Shown here: piece after piece, positions 8,801-18,280 of the stretch
Layout: each line of letters starts with the position of its first letter
How positions within the stretch are numbered: position 1 is the first letter of the stretch
Assembly: GCA_016210115.1 (NCBI GenBank)
Contig: JACQUW010000185.1
Coordinates: forward strand, 1 to 58,991
Length of the DNA stretch: 58,991 nucleotides
Direction: 5' to 3'
Source: Deltaproteobacteria bacterium
GTDB lineage: Bacteria > Desulfobacterota > Binatia > UBA9968
The notes under the pieces: generated by a model
Database searches by the model: none
Told to the model about the DNA's origin: nothing
Seen by the model: the letters and a program-made list of their open reading frames with translations, nothing else
Position numbers and translations under genes: made by a program

Positions 8801-11647
8801 ATGCGAAAATTCAAGAATACGTTCGTTTTTGCGCTTCTCGCCGTCTTTTTGCTCTCCGCGGGCCTCATCCCGGCTATTGCTGAGCCGTTGCCCAGCGATC
8901 CCGAGCTGATCGCGCGCGAGCTGGAGAATGGTCTCAAATACATCATCAAAAAACATAGCAACCCCCCCGGGCGCGTGAGCCTCTGGTTACACGTGGCTTC
9001 GGGCTCGTTGAACGAGACGGAGAACACCCGCGGCCTGGCCCACTTTCTGGAACACATGGCCTTTAACGGCTCGGCCAATTTTCCTCCGGGCTCGCTAGTG
9101 CCGTTTTTTCAGTCGTTGGGATTATCGTTCGGGCGAGACCAGAACGCTTTCACTGGCTTTCAACAGACCACCTACCAACTGGCGCTTCCCGACACCAAAA
9201 CAGAAACGCTCGATAAGGGAATGTTGTACCTTTCGGATGTAGCGATGCGCTTAAGTCTTAGCCCGGTTGAGATCGGCAACGAGCGGCAGATCATTCTAGA
9301 GGAGAAGCGTTCCCGTGCGGGTCCCGCGCAGCGCGTGCAGGAATATGTTTACGAGCGCCTGGCCCCTGAATCCACATTCGGGCGGCGGCTTCCGATCGGA
9401 ACTGAAAAAACCATCGAGTCTTTTACCCCTGCCCAGGTCAAAGAGTACTACTCGCGGTGGTACGTCCCCAGCAACATGACCCTTATTATCGTCGGCGAGT
9501 GCGATCCTGTTATGGTCGAAGGTCTGATTCAGAAGCACTTCGCCCAGGGGCCGAAGCTACCGCGGCCCGCCGACCGCGAAGTTGGCGTCCAGTCACAAAA
9601 AACGACACGGGCAATAGTAGCAACGGATCCGGAGTTGACCCAGGCCGATGTTTCCGTCGTTCGGGTCGAGACCCCGCGTGAACCGACTCTTACCGTCGAG
9701 CAATATCGGCGAGATCTGGTGGAAGGCATGGGCACGTGGGCATTCAACCGGCGAATCGCCGCCCAGCTCGCTGAAGGAAAAGCATCGTTTCTGAATGCGA
9801 GCGTCTCAGTGCACGAGGAGGGCAACGCGATCCGGCTGATCACCGCCGAAGCATCGGGCAAACCCGGCGAATGGCGCCGGATGCTGGCTGATTTGGGAGC
9901 AAGCATTCAGAGGGCTCGCCTCCATGGCTTCAGCGAGCGTGAAGTGGAAGACGTGACGAGGTCTTTGCTCGCCGATGCAGAGGAGGCGGTTCTGCGCGAG
10001 CAAACGCTGCCTGCCCGCACAATTCTCCGCCGGATCAACGGCTCTCTGGCGCGCCGCGAGCCGGTGACGTCGGCAGCGCAGCGATTGAATATTCTGAAAC
10101 GCCTGTTGCCAGGAATCACCGCAACAGAAATCTCCAACGTATTCGCCGCCAATTTTGACCCAACCCACGTCACATTTGTCGCGGAACTTCCCTCCGGGGC
10201 CGACGTCCCTACCGAAGCTGAGTTGATCGAGCTCGGGCGGCTCGCGTTGAGCGTAAAGCCGGAACGTGAGGCAGAGGTGGCGCGCGCCGGTTCATTACTG
10301 GATCATGTACCGGTGGCAGGAAAGCTCATCGATCTCAACGATCACCTCCGGAGCGGAGTAAAATCAGGATGGCTGGAAAACGGGGTGCGATTTCACTATC
10401 GCCACATGGATTATCGGAAGAACGAAGCAACCGTCACGATCACTCTGGCGGGAGGCAGAATCCAGGAAACGGCGTCGAACCGGGGAATTACAGACGTCGC
10501 CGTCCTGGCCTGGAATCGTCCCGCCACCAGCAAGCTCTCGAGCGTCCAGATTCGCGACCTCATGATCGGTAAAAAAGTGCGGGTGGGCGGCAGGGCCGAT
10601 GCGGATACTCTTACGGTGAGCGTGTGGGGTACTCCCGGCGATCTGGAGGTGGGGCTGCAATTGGCGTATCTCCTCTTGACTGACCCGATCATTGAGAGGG
10701 CGGCGGTCGATCAGTGGAAGGAAGTCGAAAGGCAACGAATCTCGTCCCGGAAGCTGCAGCCTGGAGGTGTGCTGAGCGAGGCAGTGGCGGCGGCATTTTA
10801 TCCGCTGGACGAACCGCGACTCAAACCTCTTGAGGTCGAGCAGGTGGAGCGGATCGGCATAGAGTCGGCCCAGACCTGGCTCAAAAAAATTCTCGCCGAA
10901 GCCCCGATCGAGGTGGCGATTGTCGGCGACATCGATGAACCAGCGGCGCGAGGTCTGGTTGAGCGATATCTCGGATCTCTCCCGGCCCGCGATCGCATCA
11001 GTAAGAACACACTCGCCGATCTGAGAAAAATCAAACGGAGCTTGGGACCTATCATCGTCGGTCGAAACATCGACGTCAAAACGCCGCAGGCCTTTGTGAT
11101 GGACGGCTTTTTCGGGACCGATATCCAGAATGTGCGGGACTCGCGGCTTCTGGCCATGGCCGCTCGCATCCTCTCAACGCGTATGAACACTCTGCTCAGG
11201 GAAGAGAAACAGTTGGTGTACAGCATCGGAGCCTGGTCGCAGCCCGCGAGCGAATACCCTGGATTCGGTCTTTTCATGGCGCGAGCGCCAACAGACCCAG
11301 CCAAAGCCGAGGCGCTGGCGACGGCTTTGAACGAGATGTACGCGGCCTTCGGTGAGAACGGTCCTACAGATGATGAATTGGCGGTCGCCAAGAAACAGGT
11401 TGCCAATCTTCTCGATCAAGTTATGAAAGAGCCGGACTTTTGGCTGACCCGGTTAGCTATACTGGATTACCGGGGGCTCAGTCTGGACGATTTGATCAAT
11501 GGTCCGGCAGACTACCAGCGTTACAACGCGGAGGAGGTTCGCGAAGCGTTCACGCGCTACAATAAACCCGACGCCCGCTTCCGATTTGTTGTGACGCCGG
11601 GTAAATCCGGCGGTAATCCCGAGAAGAGCTCGGTACCGAAAAATTAG
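8801..11647 (+). CDS. M16 family zinc metallopeptidase (PqqL-like)
   Basis: About 948 residues from the ATG at 8801, which opens a clear signal peptide (MRKFKNTFVFALLAVFLLSA, cleavage near AIAEP). The 8750 start would put 17 unrelated residues ahead of it. The inverted zinc motif HFLEHMAF (HxxEH), with a downstream Glu in the NERQIILEEKRSR region, marks an active N-terminal M16 domain. Two further M16 C-type lobes follow. Length and layout fit the two-repeat, single-chain PqqL group (about 930 aa), which are periplasmic or membrane-associated proteases. The neighbours give no hint of a substrate. Confidence 0.92.
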   Translation: MRKFKNTFVFALLAVFLLSAGLIPAIAEPLPSDPELIARELENGLKYIIKKHSNPPGRVSLWLHVASGSLNETENTRGLAHFLEHMAFNGSANFPPGSLVPFFQSLGLSFGRDQNAFTGFQQTTYQLALPDTKTETLDKGMLYLSDVAMRLSLSPVEIGNERQIILEEKRSRAGPAQRVQEYVYERLAPESTFGRRLPIGTEKTIESFTPAQVKEYYSRWYVPSNMTLIIVGECDPVMVEGLIQKHFAQGPKLPRPADREVGVQSQKTTRAIVATDPELTQADVSVVRVETPREPTLTVEQYRRDLVEGMGTWAFNRRIAAQLAEGKASFLNASVSVHEEGNAIRLITAEASGKPGEWRRMLADLGASIQRARLHGFSEREVEDVTRSLLADAEEAVLREQTLPARTILRRINGSLARREPVTSAAQRLNILKRLLPGITATEISNVFAANFDPTHVTFVAELPSGADVPTEAELIELGRLALSVKPEREAEVARAGSLLDHVPVAGKLIDLNDHLRSGVKSGWLENGVRFHYRHMDYRKNEATVTITLAGGRIQETASNRGITDVAVLAWNRPATSKLSSVQIRDLMIGKKVRVGGRADADTLTVSVWGTPGDLEVGLQLAYLLLTDPIIERAAVDQWKEVERQRISSRKLQPGGVLSEAVAAAFYPLDEPRLKPLEVEQVERIGIESAQTWLKKILAEAPIEVAIVGDIDEPAARGLVERYLGSLPARDRISKNTLADLRKIKRSLGPIIVGRNIDVKTPQAFVMDGFFGTDIQNVRDSRLLAMAARILSTRMNTLLREEKQLVYSIGAWSQPASEYPGFGLFMARAPTDPAKAEALATALNEMYAAFGENGPTDDELAVAKKQVANLLDQVMKEPDFWLTRLAILDYRGLSLDDLINGPADYQRYNAEEVREAFTRYNKPDARFRFVVTPGKSGGNPEKSSVPKN

Positions 11648-11690
11648 CTAAAGATCTTAAAATTGTTCGGCTTCAAATCTGGATAAAAGA

Positions 11691-11800
11691 TTGCTCGCGC
11701 TAAGACGCAAAGCATGTCCCTGAGCAGACTCGAAGGGCACGCCAGGTTCGGACAAATATTTCTTCGCGTCTTTGGCGCCACGGCGCGAAAAGCTTTAGTG
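11691..11800. repeat. Intergenic repeat-like element (AAGACGCAAAG / CTTCGCGTCTTTGGCG)
   Basis: CGCGCTAAGACGCAAAG near the left and CTTCGCGTCTTTGGCGCC near the right are rough inverted copies of one word. This kind of word recurs in intergenic regions of many environmental genomes. No coding sense. Confidence 0.4.
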
Positions 11801-11867
11801 AACTCCTTCTCGTCTTTCCGTTGCTTCGCCGCCTCGTATTCGTATCGAATGGTGGTAAAATAATAGC

Positions 11868-12377
11868 GTGGCAGTGTCTGCTATCGAGATCCACACAAAA
11901 ATTCGAGAGTGGGTTCAGAAGCACAGTCAGGTTCTGCTTTACGATGAAGAAAATTCCACTCTATTGGACGTCGCTTCGGGCAAAACCGCCCCTTTTCCAT
12001 GGCGCGATATAACGGGCTTTGAAGAGAAGATTCATCCGGAGACAAAGGATAATTATCTGGTCTTTCTCTTCGAGAACGGAAAACAGATTGCCCTTGTGGA
12101 CCCTGGTGGTGTCGCCTTTTCACCGTCAGAGACCAATACCGGTCCTTTGCGCGAGCTCCCTCGGGTAGTTTGCCTGCGGGATTTCCATACTCTCAAGCAG
12201 CGGATTGATCACTATCTTTTTGGTCACCGAGATGAGCCTCCGCCAAAAGAGGCTCTCGACCTCATAATGATCTGCATCGCCATTCTGGATGGCGCTCGAG
12301 CTATCGGCTTTGAAGTCGATGATCTGGAATCGGAGCTGGACAAATCGCTGCGCGAGCTGGAGGTGAGAACCTCTTAG
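11868..12377 (+). CDS. Conserved-looking protein of unknown function
   Basis: 169 residues from GTG at 11868, another GTG being two codons on; the ribosome-binding site is weak. No signal peptide or membrane helix. The first two thirds alternate short hydrophobic strands and charged turns (VLLYDEENSTLLDVASGKTAP, YLVFLFENGKQIALVDPGG), suggesting a beta-rich fold. The end is helical and acidic (EVDDLESELDKSLRELEV). I do not recognise the family. It is monocistronic between the peptidase and a convergent ThDP enzyme. Confidence 0.65.
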   Translation: MAVSAIEIHTKIREWVQKHSQVLLYDEENSTLLDVASGKTAPFPWRDITGFEEKIHPETKDNYLVFLFENGKQIALVDPGGVAFSPSETNTGPLRELPRVVCLRDFHTLKQRIDHYLFGHRDEPPPKEALDLIMICIAILDGARAIGFEVDDLESELDKSLRELEVRTS

Positions 12378-12449
12378 TACCTTGCGTCTGTTTCATTTTG
12401 CCTCGGCTTTCTGGTCGGTCTTGTTTATTTGGCCTATCTCGTAGTCGGT

Positions 12450-12500
12450 TAATCGAACAGATGGATTGAATGACGGAATAGACCAGATGGACTAGATAGA
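12450..12500. repeat. Low-complexity spacer with GACCAGATGGACTAGATAGACC-type words
   Basis: Near-repeats CAGATGGATTGAATGAC and CAGATGGACTAGATAGACC lie between the unknown gene and the convergent ThDP enzyme, overlapping the latter's stop codon by a few bases. This is simple-sequence repeat debris, with no gene. Confidence 0.4.
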
Positions 12501-14129
12501 CCTCTTTGGAATCTGAAATGGCGGGGCCAATGTCGGGATCGGCACCTCGATGACCGTGGGCCGAGCCACCTTAAGAGCTTCCTGCAGCGCGGTTCCTATG
12601 TTCTCAGGCTCTGCTTCAATCCCCCTCGCGCCGAAGACTTCGGCGACCCGAGCAAAACTGGGGTTGTAAAGTTCCGTTCCTAGAATTCTCCCGTGATAAT
12701 GCGTCTTTTGATCGCTCAACGACGCTCCAAAAGCATTGTCGACAAACACCAGCGCAATCACGTTGATGCCGTACTGGACGGCTGTGGCCAATTCCGGAAG
12801 CGCATACATGAAACCGCCGTCTCCGGAAAGGCTCAAAACCGGCTTATCAGGCGCCGCTATTTTAGCTCCCAACGCTGTCGGAAACGCAAATCCGAGCGTG
12901 GCCATATATGAAGCCGTAAGATACGCGCGGGGCTGTTTCACGCGGTAGGCGAAATAGCTCCAATATCCGGGATTCGTAATGCCGCTGACAATAATCGCCT
13001 GGTCTCCCACCACCTTCTGGATTTCGGCTATCATTCCACAATGAAGCGAAGCATGTTCCTCCAAAAATCCCCGGAGCCTCGCCCGGCACTCCTCGAGCTC
13101 CGAAACGGGCCATCTCTCCTGCGGCCGTTCTCTCTTTCGCGTCTCTTCGAGGAGCATCTTTAGAGCTATTCCGGCATGGGCGACGATACTGATTTCTGCG
13201 GGATAGTTTTTGCCCATCACGGAAGGATCGACATCTATGTGAATTAAGCGCTGAGGGGGCTTCGGTCTTGTGGAACCGGCCATCTGCCTGCTGAAGCGGG
13301 TGCCCACGGCGAGAATGATGTCGCTCTTCGGGGCAGCCCACGCAGCCGCGCCGAACCCGTGGTACGCGGCGCCGAGAGATAGCGGATGATCCTCAGGGAT
13401 TGCGCCCTTCCCTTCGGCAGTGGTGGCCACCGGGATCCCGAGCTCTTCAGCCACCGCCGCCAGCTCGCGCGTAGCATCACCGAGTATGACACCGCCGCCG
13501 GCCCAAATTAGTGGCTTCTTGGCCGAGACCAGGAGATCAGCCGCCTTGCGCAACTGATCTCTGTCTGGAGCGTCTGGGGGGTACTCTTCCGATTCTCGAA
13601 GCTCCACCTCATCGGTGGAAGCGAGCACGTCCGGAGGAATTTCCACTTCGGTGGGACGGGGCCGCCCGGTTTTCATTTGTCTCATCGCTTCGTGTATGGC
13701 GTCGGGGATCTCGGGCACTGTCAACACCCGGCGGCGCCACTTGGTGACCGGCCGGACAAGATCCAGTTGGTCATTGATTTCATGCAACGCTCCCTTATCC
13801 CGCCCGAGCATCGCGCTCTCCACCTGTCCAGCCACAAGCAAGACCGGGGAAGAGGCTGCATACGCCGTGCTCAGTCCCGCGGAAGCATTCTGAACGCCGG
13901 GGCCCGGAACGACGAGCGCCACTCCCGGCTTCCCTTTGACTCGGGCGTAGCCATCGGCCATGAATGACGTCGTTTGCTCGTGACGCACGCTGATCAGACG
14001 AATGCACGGCTCGTCGTAAACGGCATCGAAGATTCCCATGAGTTGAGCTCCCGGGAGCGCGAAGATCGTTTCCACTCCTTCGCGTGCCAGCGAGCGCGCC
14101 AGCGCCTGGCTACCGGATAGTTTGGGCAT
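12492..14129 (-). CDS. Thiamine-diphosphate enzyme, acetolactate-synthase large-subunit-like
   Basis: 545 residues, the usual length for single-chain ThDP decarboxylases. The N-terminal Pyr domain has the activating Glu in ISVRHEQTTSFMADGYAR, the middle domain carries KPLIWAGGGVILGDA, and the C-terminal PP domain has the ThDP/Mg motif GDGGFMYALPELATAV ending in FVDNAFG. An AAGGAG site precedes the ATG. No regulatory ilvH/ilvN subunit is nearby, so it is more likely a catabolic carboligase or decarboxylase than the biosynthetic enzyme. It is divergently arranged from the threonine-synthase-like gene. Confidence 0.9.
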   Translation of the reverse strand: MPKLSGSQALARSLAREGVETIFALPGAQLMGIFDAVYDEPCIRLISVRHEQTTSFMADGYARVKGKPGVALVVPGPGVQNASAGLSTAYAASSPVLLVAGQVESAMLGRDKGALHEINDQLDLVRPVTKWRRRVLTVPEIPDAIHEAMRQMKTGRPRPTEVEIPPDVLASTDEVELRESEEYPPDAPDRDQLRKAADLLVSAKKPLIWAGGGVILGDATRELAAVAEELGIPVATTAEGKGAIPEDHPLSLGAAYHGFGAAAWAAPKSDIILAVGTRFSRQMAGSTRPKPPQRLIHIDVDPSVMGKNYPAEISIVAHAGIALKMLLEETRKRERPQERWPVSELEECRARLRGFLEEHASLHCGMIAEIQKVVGDQAIIVSGITNPGYWSYFAYRVKQPRAYLTASYMATLGFAFPTALGAKIAAPDKPVLSLSGDGGFMYALPELATAVQYGINVIALVFVDNAFGASLSDQKTHYHGRILGTELYNPSFARVAEVFGARGIEAEPENIGTALQEALKVARPTVIEVPIPTLAPPFQIPKRSI

Positions 14130-14309
14130 AGGGTCTCCTTGGAATTGCGCGTATGCTCCAAAAGGTTTTTTGCGATCGTGATGGACTTATTGCCGGGGCT
14201 GAGTATAGATTCTGCTGGGGCAATGCTCAAGTGAAATATTGCCGGGAGAGGAAGCAAAGCGATTGTATCTCAACAGGTCCGGGCCAAAGCCGGATCGAGG
14301 ATCATCTCT

Positions 14310-15551
14310 ATGGGAATCGTTAAGGGGCTAACGTGCCCGAAATGCGGGAGGGAAGCGGATTCCAGGACAATATTTCAATGTGCTTCCTGCGGTGTGGCGT
14401 TGGAAGCGATCGTCGATATCGAAAGTTTGTCAAAGGCCCAGCTTCTGGAAATTCGCAGCCGCAACGATCCGACGATATGGCGCTGGTTTGAGTTCTTTCC
14501 GGTCGAGAAGCGTTCCGCGATCGTCTCATTGGGCGAAGGGTTCACGCCTCTGCTTCGATGTCCCGGCTTGTGCGAGAAAATCGACATCGCTGAGCTTTAT
14601 CTGAAGAACGACACGGTTCTCCCCACCGGCTCGCTCAAAGACCGGAGCAATGCCGTCGCACTCTCAAAGGCAAGGGAACTCGGGTTCAAGACAGCCTCGG
14701 TCGTTTCGACCGGAAATGCCGCTGCTTCTGTCGCTGCTTATGCAGCGGTTGCCGGCCTCAATGGTGTCGTCATGGTTCCTGAGGGAACATCGCCGTCCAA
14801 GGTCGCTCAGGCGAGCGCCTATGGGGCGACCGTGCTGGTCCTGCGGGGAGACTTCGACCGGGTCGCCGCAGTATACAGGCAGGCCGTGCGGGAGTTTGAC
14901 TGGTATGATTGCCTTTCCACCAATCCTTACCGGAACGAGGGGAAGAAGTCTTACGCCTATGAGCTTTTCGACCAGATGTGCGAACGGGTGCCCGACTGGA
15001 TCATTCATCCTACCGCGGGAGGAACCGGCGTCTGCGCGATCTGGAAAGGCTACAACGAGCTTTTGCGTTTAGGTTGGATCAGCCGTTTGCCCCGAGTCGT
15101 CGCGGCGCAGAGTGAAGCCGCGGCCCCCTTCATCGCGGCTCTACAGAACGGCTCAACTGACATTGAACCGGTGATCGCAAGAGATACGGTGGCTGAAAGC
15201 CTCCAGGTGGGGAATCCGAAAACGTTGGGCTTCAGAACCCTAAAAGCGATCCGGAATTCTCATGGAACGGCGGTGGCGCTGAGCGATGATGAGATTTTAA
15301 CGGCCCAGTCCGTTGTGGCCCGCTGCGCCGGAGTCTTTGCCGAGCCGGCCGGTGCGATCTCGGTTGCCGCCGCGCGGCGGCTGCGCCAGGAAGGGGCGAT
15401 CCGCCGCGATGAGCTCGTCGTCTGCAACATCACCGGCCATGGACTGAAGCAGCCGCAGGCCATTGAGATACCCGGCGAAGAGCTTCGGCCCATTCCCGCA
15501 GAACTTGGGGCCATAAGAGAGCGGCTGGAATCGAACAACGAGAAATGTTGA
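14310..15551 (+). CDS. thrC: Threonine synthase (PLP-dependent, zinc-ribbon N-terminus)
   Basis: 413 residues. An N-terminal CPKCG...CASCG zinc ribbon is followed by the fold-type II PLP domain. The Schiff-base Lys lies in LPTGSLKDRSNAVALSKA, the phosphate-binding loop is VVSTGNAAASVAAYAAVAG, and the C-terminal Ser/Thr-deaminase-like region follows (FAEPAGAISVAAARRL). The family converts O-phosphohomoserine to threonine; related paralogues make other amino acids or act as threonine deaminases. Its last 7 bp overlap the MFS gene, so they are co-transcribed. This points to production or export of its product rather than simple housekeeping. Confidence 0.85.
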   Translation: MGIVKGLTCPKCGREADSRTIFQCASCGVALEAIVDIESLSKAQLLEIRSRNDPTIWRWFEFFPVEKRSAIVSLGEGFTPLLRCPGLCEKIDIAELYLKNDTVLPTGSLKDRSNAVALSKARELGFKTASVVSTGNAAASVAAYAAVAGLNGVVMVPEGTSPSKVAQASAYGATVLVLRGDFDRVAAVYRQAVREFDWYDCLSTNPYRNEGKKSYAYELFDQMCERVPDWIIHPTAGGTGVCAIWKGYNELLRLGWISRLPRVVAAQSEAAAPFIAALQNGSTDIEPVIARDTVAESLQVGNPKTLGFRTLKAIRNSHGTAVALSDDEILTAQSVVARCAGVFAEPAGAISVAAARRLRQEGAIRRDELVVCNITGHGLKQPQAIEIPGEELRPIPAELGAIRERLESNNEKC

Positions 15552-16762
15552 AGCCAAATTTATGGACGATCAGACGATGCGGTCTGGTGGCCCTGGCGTT
15601 CCTCCATATCGCCGTGACTCGAGGACTGCATGGCACGTTTGGAGTCTTTTACGTGGCCCTGCTGGAGGCGTTTGGCTGGTCCCGCGGAGCGACGGCGGGC
15701 GCGATATCCTTGTTGATTGTTTCAGAGGGCCTCGCGTTCCCTTTTGCCGGCTCGCTCACGGACCGTCTCGGCCCGCGCCGAACCTTGATTCTGGGCGGGT
15801 CCGCACTCGCCCTCGGTTTAGGCCTCTCCGCTACGGTCTCTTCCATCTGGGAATTATACCTATGGATGGGTATTCTCACGGCCCTGGGACTCTCACTCAT
15901 CGGTATGGTTCCCCACGTTGCGATTCTCTCCAGAGAATTCTCCCAATACCGCGGGAGGGCTCTCGGTTTGGCCTGGTCCGGGGGCGGGCTGGGGATCCTG
16001 CTTCTGGTCCCGTTCGCACAGATCATGATCAACAACTGGGGCTGGTCGTGGGCCTATGTCGGACTTGCGGCCGTCACGGCTACAGTCGTTATTCCTCCGG
16101 TGCTGGTTTTATTCGGCCGGGAAGGACCTGCGCGTCCGGAACGTCCAGGGGGGCGAAACTCAGATCCCGCAGAGTGGACGGTGAGACAGGCGCTGCGGAA
16201 CTCCACGTTTTGGCTTCTCTTTGCCTCCCGCGTGCTCGCCAGCATAGGCAATCAAATCGTGATCACGCACCAGATCGCCCACGCTGTGGATATGGGTTAT
16301 CCGAAGCTCTTCGCAGCGTCGATTTTCGGACTTATGGGCGTCGTCAGTGTGTTCGGCCGTTTTCTATTCGGCTATCTTACGGACATTATAAAAGGCGAGA
16401 CCGTATTTATGTGGGTCCAGTTGGTGTCGCTGGTGGGAATATTGTCATTGCTAGCGCTGCACGATAATTCGTCCCCTTGGCTTCTCTATACCTACGCGCT
16501 CTTTTATGGTCTGGGACAGGGCTCGCGCGCCCTGGTGCTATCTACTATTTCCGCCGATCTTTTCCTGGGGACAAGTTTCGGCGCGATCTACGGCTATTTT
16601 ACGCTGAGCGTCGGCCTTGGAGGCGGCTTTGGAGCCTGGCTCGGCGGTTTTGTCCACGACGTGACAGAAAGCTATTCGGCCGCCTTTCTCCTTGCGATGT
16701 TCTGCGCCGTTGTTTCGACCATAGGCGTCTGGCTGAGCAAGGTCGCCGCGAAGGCGAGATAG
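15545..16762 (+). CDS. Major facilitator superfamily transporter (OxlT/MCT-like)
   Basis: 405 residues with about 12 hydrophobic segments. The MFS A-motif-like loop is GSLTDRLGPRRTLILGG, with a half-repeat equivalent GRFLFGYLTDIIKG in the second half. The layout and GVFYVALLEAFGWSRG start resemble monocarboxylate/oxalate-formate antiporters. The ATG overlaps the end of the threonine-synthase gene, indicating translational coupling. Substrate is unknown; an amino acid or small carboxylate handled by that enzyme is a reasonable guess. Confidence 0.88.
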   Translation: MLKPNLWTIRRCGLVALAFLHIAVTRGLHGTFGVFYVALLEAFGWSRGATAGAISLLIVSEGLAFPFAGSLTDRLGPRRTLILGGSALALGLGLSATVSSIWELYLWMGILTALGLSLIGMVPHVAILSREFSQYRGRALGLAWSGGGLGILLLVPFAQIMINNWGWSWAYVGLAAVTATVVIPPVLVLFGREGPARPERPGGRNSDPAEWTVRQALRNSTFWLLFASRVLASIGNQIVITHQIAHAVDMGYPKLFAASIFGLMGVVSVFGRFLFGYLTDIIKGETVFMWVQLVSLVGILSLLALHDNSSPWLLYTYALFYGLGQGSRALVLSTISADLFLGTSFGAIYGYFTLSVGLGGGFGAWLGGFVHDVTESYSAAFLLAMFCAVVSTIGVWLSKVAAKAR

Positions 16763-16775
16763 TCGCTTCCGCTGC

Positions 16776-17738
16776 TCAGACTTTTGCGCCGTGCTCCCGA
16801 TACCACTGCGCTGCTCCGGGATGAAGCGGCACATCGAGCGGAGTGGCATCGGTATCCTGCCCGAGTTGACCGATCCCCGTAGGGGCGGTTTCCCATTCAA
16901 TCTCTGACTGCCGGGCCTGGATGGCGTCGCAAACCTTGTAAGCATCCTCATCCGGCAGGGAAGCGCGCGTGTAGAGAGGCCATCCGCTGTAATCGATGCA
17001 GACATGCTCGGTCTTCAGGCGCGGGTAACGGTTGGCGGGGATCAGCACGCGACGCCAGCCGATCGCCTGCAGCTTTTCAAAAGCGAATTCGTCCAAGGTG
17101 ACGGGGACCATTCCGGCTGCGAGCGCCTCATCGAACCAAAGAACCAGTCCTTCGTCGAAGATCGCATCGATCTCTCCGGCATGAAGCGCGTTCAGACGTC
17201 TTTTATCTCCCGGGCCGCCGTTGAGTTGAAAGCTCCCTCCCCACGACTCGATATCGGCAAGTGAAAACCCGTAAACTTGAAGCAACTGGTCTGTCAGCAC
17301 GCGCGTCGAGTGAGTCGTGTCCTCTCGAATCGAAAGCCGGAGAGGGTAACGCTTTTCCTTTATCTCGCCAACTGATCTAAGGCCGGTGCGTGGATGAATC
17401 ATACAAACAAAGCGGTCCCAGGAGGGATAGTTCGCTATGACCCGAACCGGCAGCGGCTCAGAAAAGAGACCTGTGCCGCGGTAGGCCTGCGTCAAAAATG
17501 CCGACGGGTTCACCATCGCCGCCTCCAGCTCTCCTTTAACCACCGCATGCGCCAATATAGGAGACCCGGTCGACATGCGCAGCCACGGCCGGAAGTGTTC
17601 TCCCGACCCGCTGCCCACCGTGATGCACATGTCGCGGTTTCCATAGTAAGGAGTCTGGGGATTGCTTGCGATATGCAGCCCGATCTCCCATAGAAATTTA
17701 GCCCGTTGAAAATTTGCTCCTTTTGGCAGCGATTCCAT
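16776..17738 (-). CDS. TAXI-family TRAP-type solute-binding protein
   Basis: About 320 residues from the ATG at 17738. A TTG at 17756 would overlap the strong GAGGAGGT ribosome-binding site. TAXI features include ITVGSGSGEHFRPWLRMSTG, a hydrophobic domain with IANYPSWDRFVCMIHPRTGL, and LRLSIREDTTHSTRVL. There is no signal peptide, unusual for a periplasmic receptor, so it may be cytoplasmic or have lost its leader. No DctM-type permease is encoded nearby. Confidence 0.82.
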   Translation of the reverse strand: MESLPKGANFQRAKFLWEIGLHIASNPQTPYYGNRDMCITVGSGSGEHFRPWLRMSTGSPILAHAVVKGELEAAMVNPSAFLTQAYRGTGLFSEPLPVRVIANYPSWDRFVCMIHPRTGLRSVGEIKEKRYPLRLSIREDTTHSTRVLTDQLLQVYGFSLADIESWGGSFQLNGGPGDKRRLNALHAGEIDAIFDEGLVLWFDEALAAGMVPVTLDEFAFEKLQAIGWRRVLIPANRYPRLKTEHVCIDYSGWPLYTRASLPDEDAYKVCDAIQARQSEIEWETAPTGIGQLGQDTDATPLDVPLHPGAAQWYREHGAKV

Positions 17739-17822
17739 GAAAGACCTCCTCGGCAAAAGTCAACCTGGCAGTAAGATTCTTCGATCGGCGTCTGTTTAAA
17801 TACAGTCGGACCCAGCCATTTG

Positions 17823-18136
17823 TCAAATAATCTTCTTGACAACAGCGGACAGCGGGAGTGAGAATTCACAAGATTGGCAGACGATGCAATTCCCGAAAAA
17901 AGGGAGGAACTCAATTAGATAACCGGCTAGAAATTCGAACGCTTTTTCCTGTCCCCAAAAAGCGCAAATGCCCGCATTAAAAATAGGGCCAGCACGACCC
18001 AGATAAGGCTCCAACCGGCCGCTTCACGCAGAGAAACGGCGTGAGCCTTGCGGTGAAATACACCCAGGTCGATGGCAAGCATGCCCACGATACACAAATT
18101 AAAAGCGATCCATAACATTAAACGATCGGGAATCAC
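17823..18136 (-). pseudogene. terC: TerC/Alx-family membrane protein, frameshifted and truncated
   Basis: The frame from GTG 18136 (after AGGGGG) reads MIPDRLMLWIAFNLCIVGML then AIDLGVFHRKAHAVSLREAA, the diagnostic TerC N-terminus. Near 17990 in a T-run the match jumps to another frame, FNAGICAFWGQEKAFEFLAG then YLIEF, again TerC. The expected SLSVDNLF segment that should follow is scrambled and the remaining five or more helices are absent. Intact TerC proteins are about 300 residues. This is a dead gene. Confidence 0.8.
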
Positions 18137-18145
18137 GGTAACCCC

Positions 18146-18217
18146 CTAAAAAAGCAGCGAGCAAAGAAAAGCGATCGCGCCGATAAGAATCAAGACAACT
18201 GGCGCCCACTTTTCCAC
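18146..18217 (-). CDS. Tiny single-helix membrane peptide upstream of the TerC remnant
   Basis: 23 codons from GTG at 18217, with a textbook AAGGAGG site 6 bp upstream. The product MEKWAPVVLILIGAIAFLCS plus LLF is one transmembrane helix. It ends 10 bp before the TerC start, so the two probably formed an operon. Too short for homology claims; the strong ribosome-binding site is the main support. Confidence 0.45.
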   Translation of the reverse strand: MEKWAPVVLILIGAIAFLCSLLF

Positions 18218-18280
18218 GTCACCCTCCTTGATCCTCGCTATGACTCACGTTGCGCCTACGACGGCAGCAAGTAAGGAACG

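Noticed and set aside
10798..11406. 202-residue ORF antisense to the M16 peptidase
   Set aside because: Low-complexity Ser/Arg-rich shadow frame, no ribosome-binding site, inside a well-supported gene.
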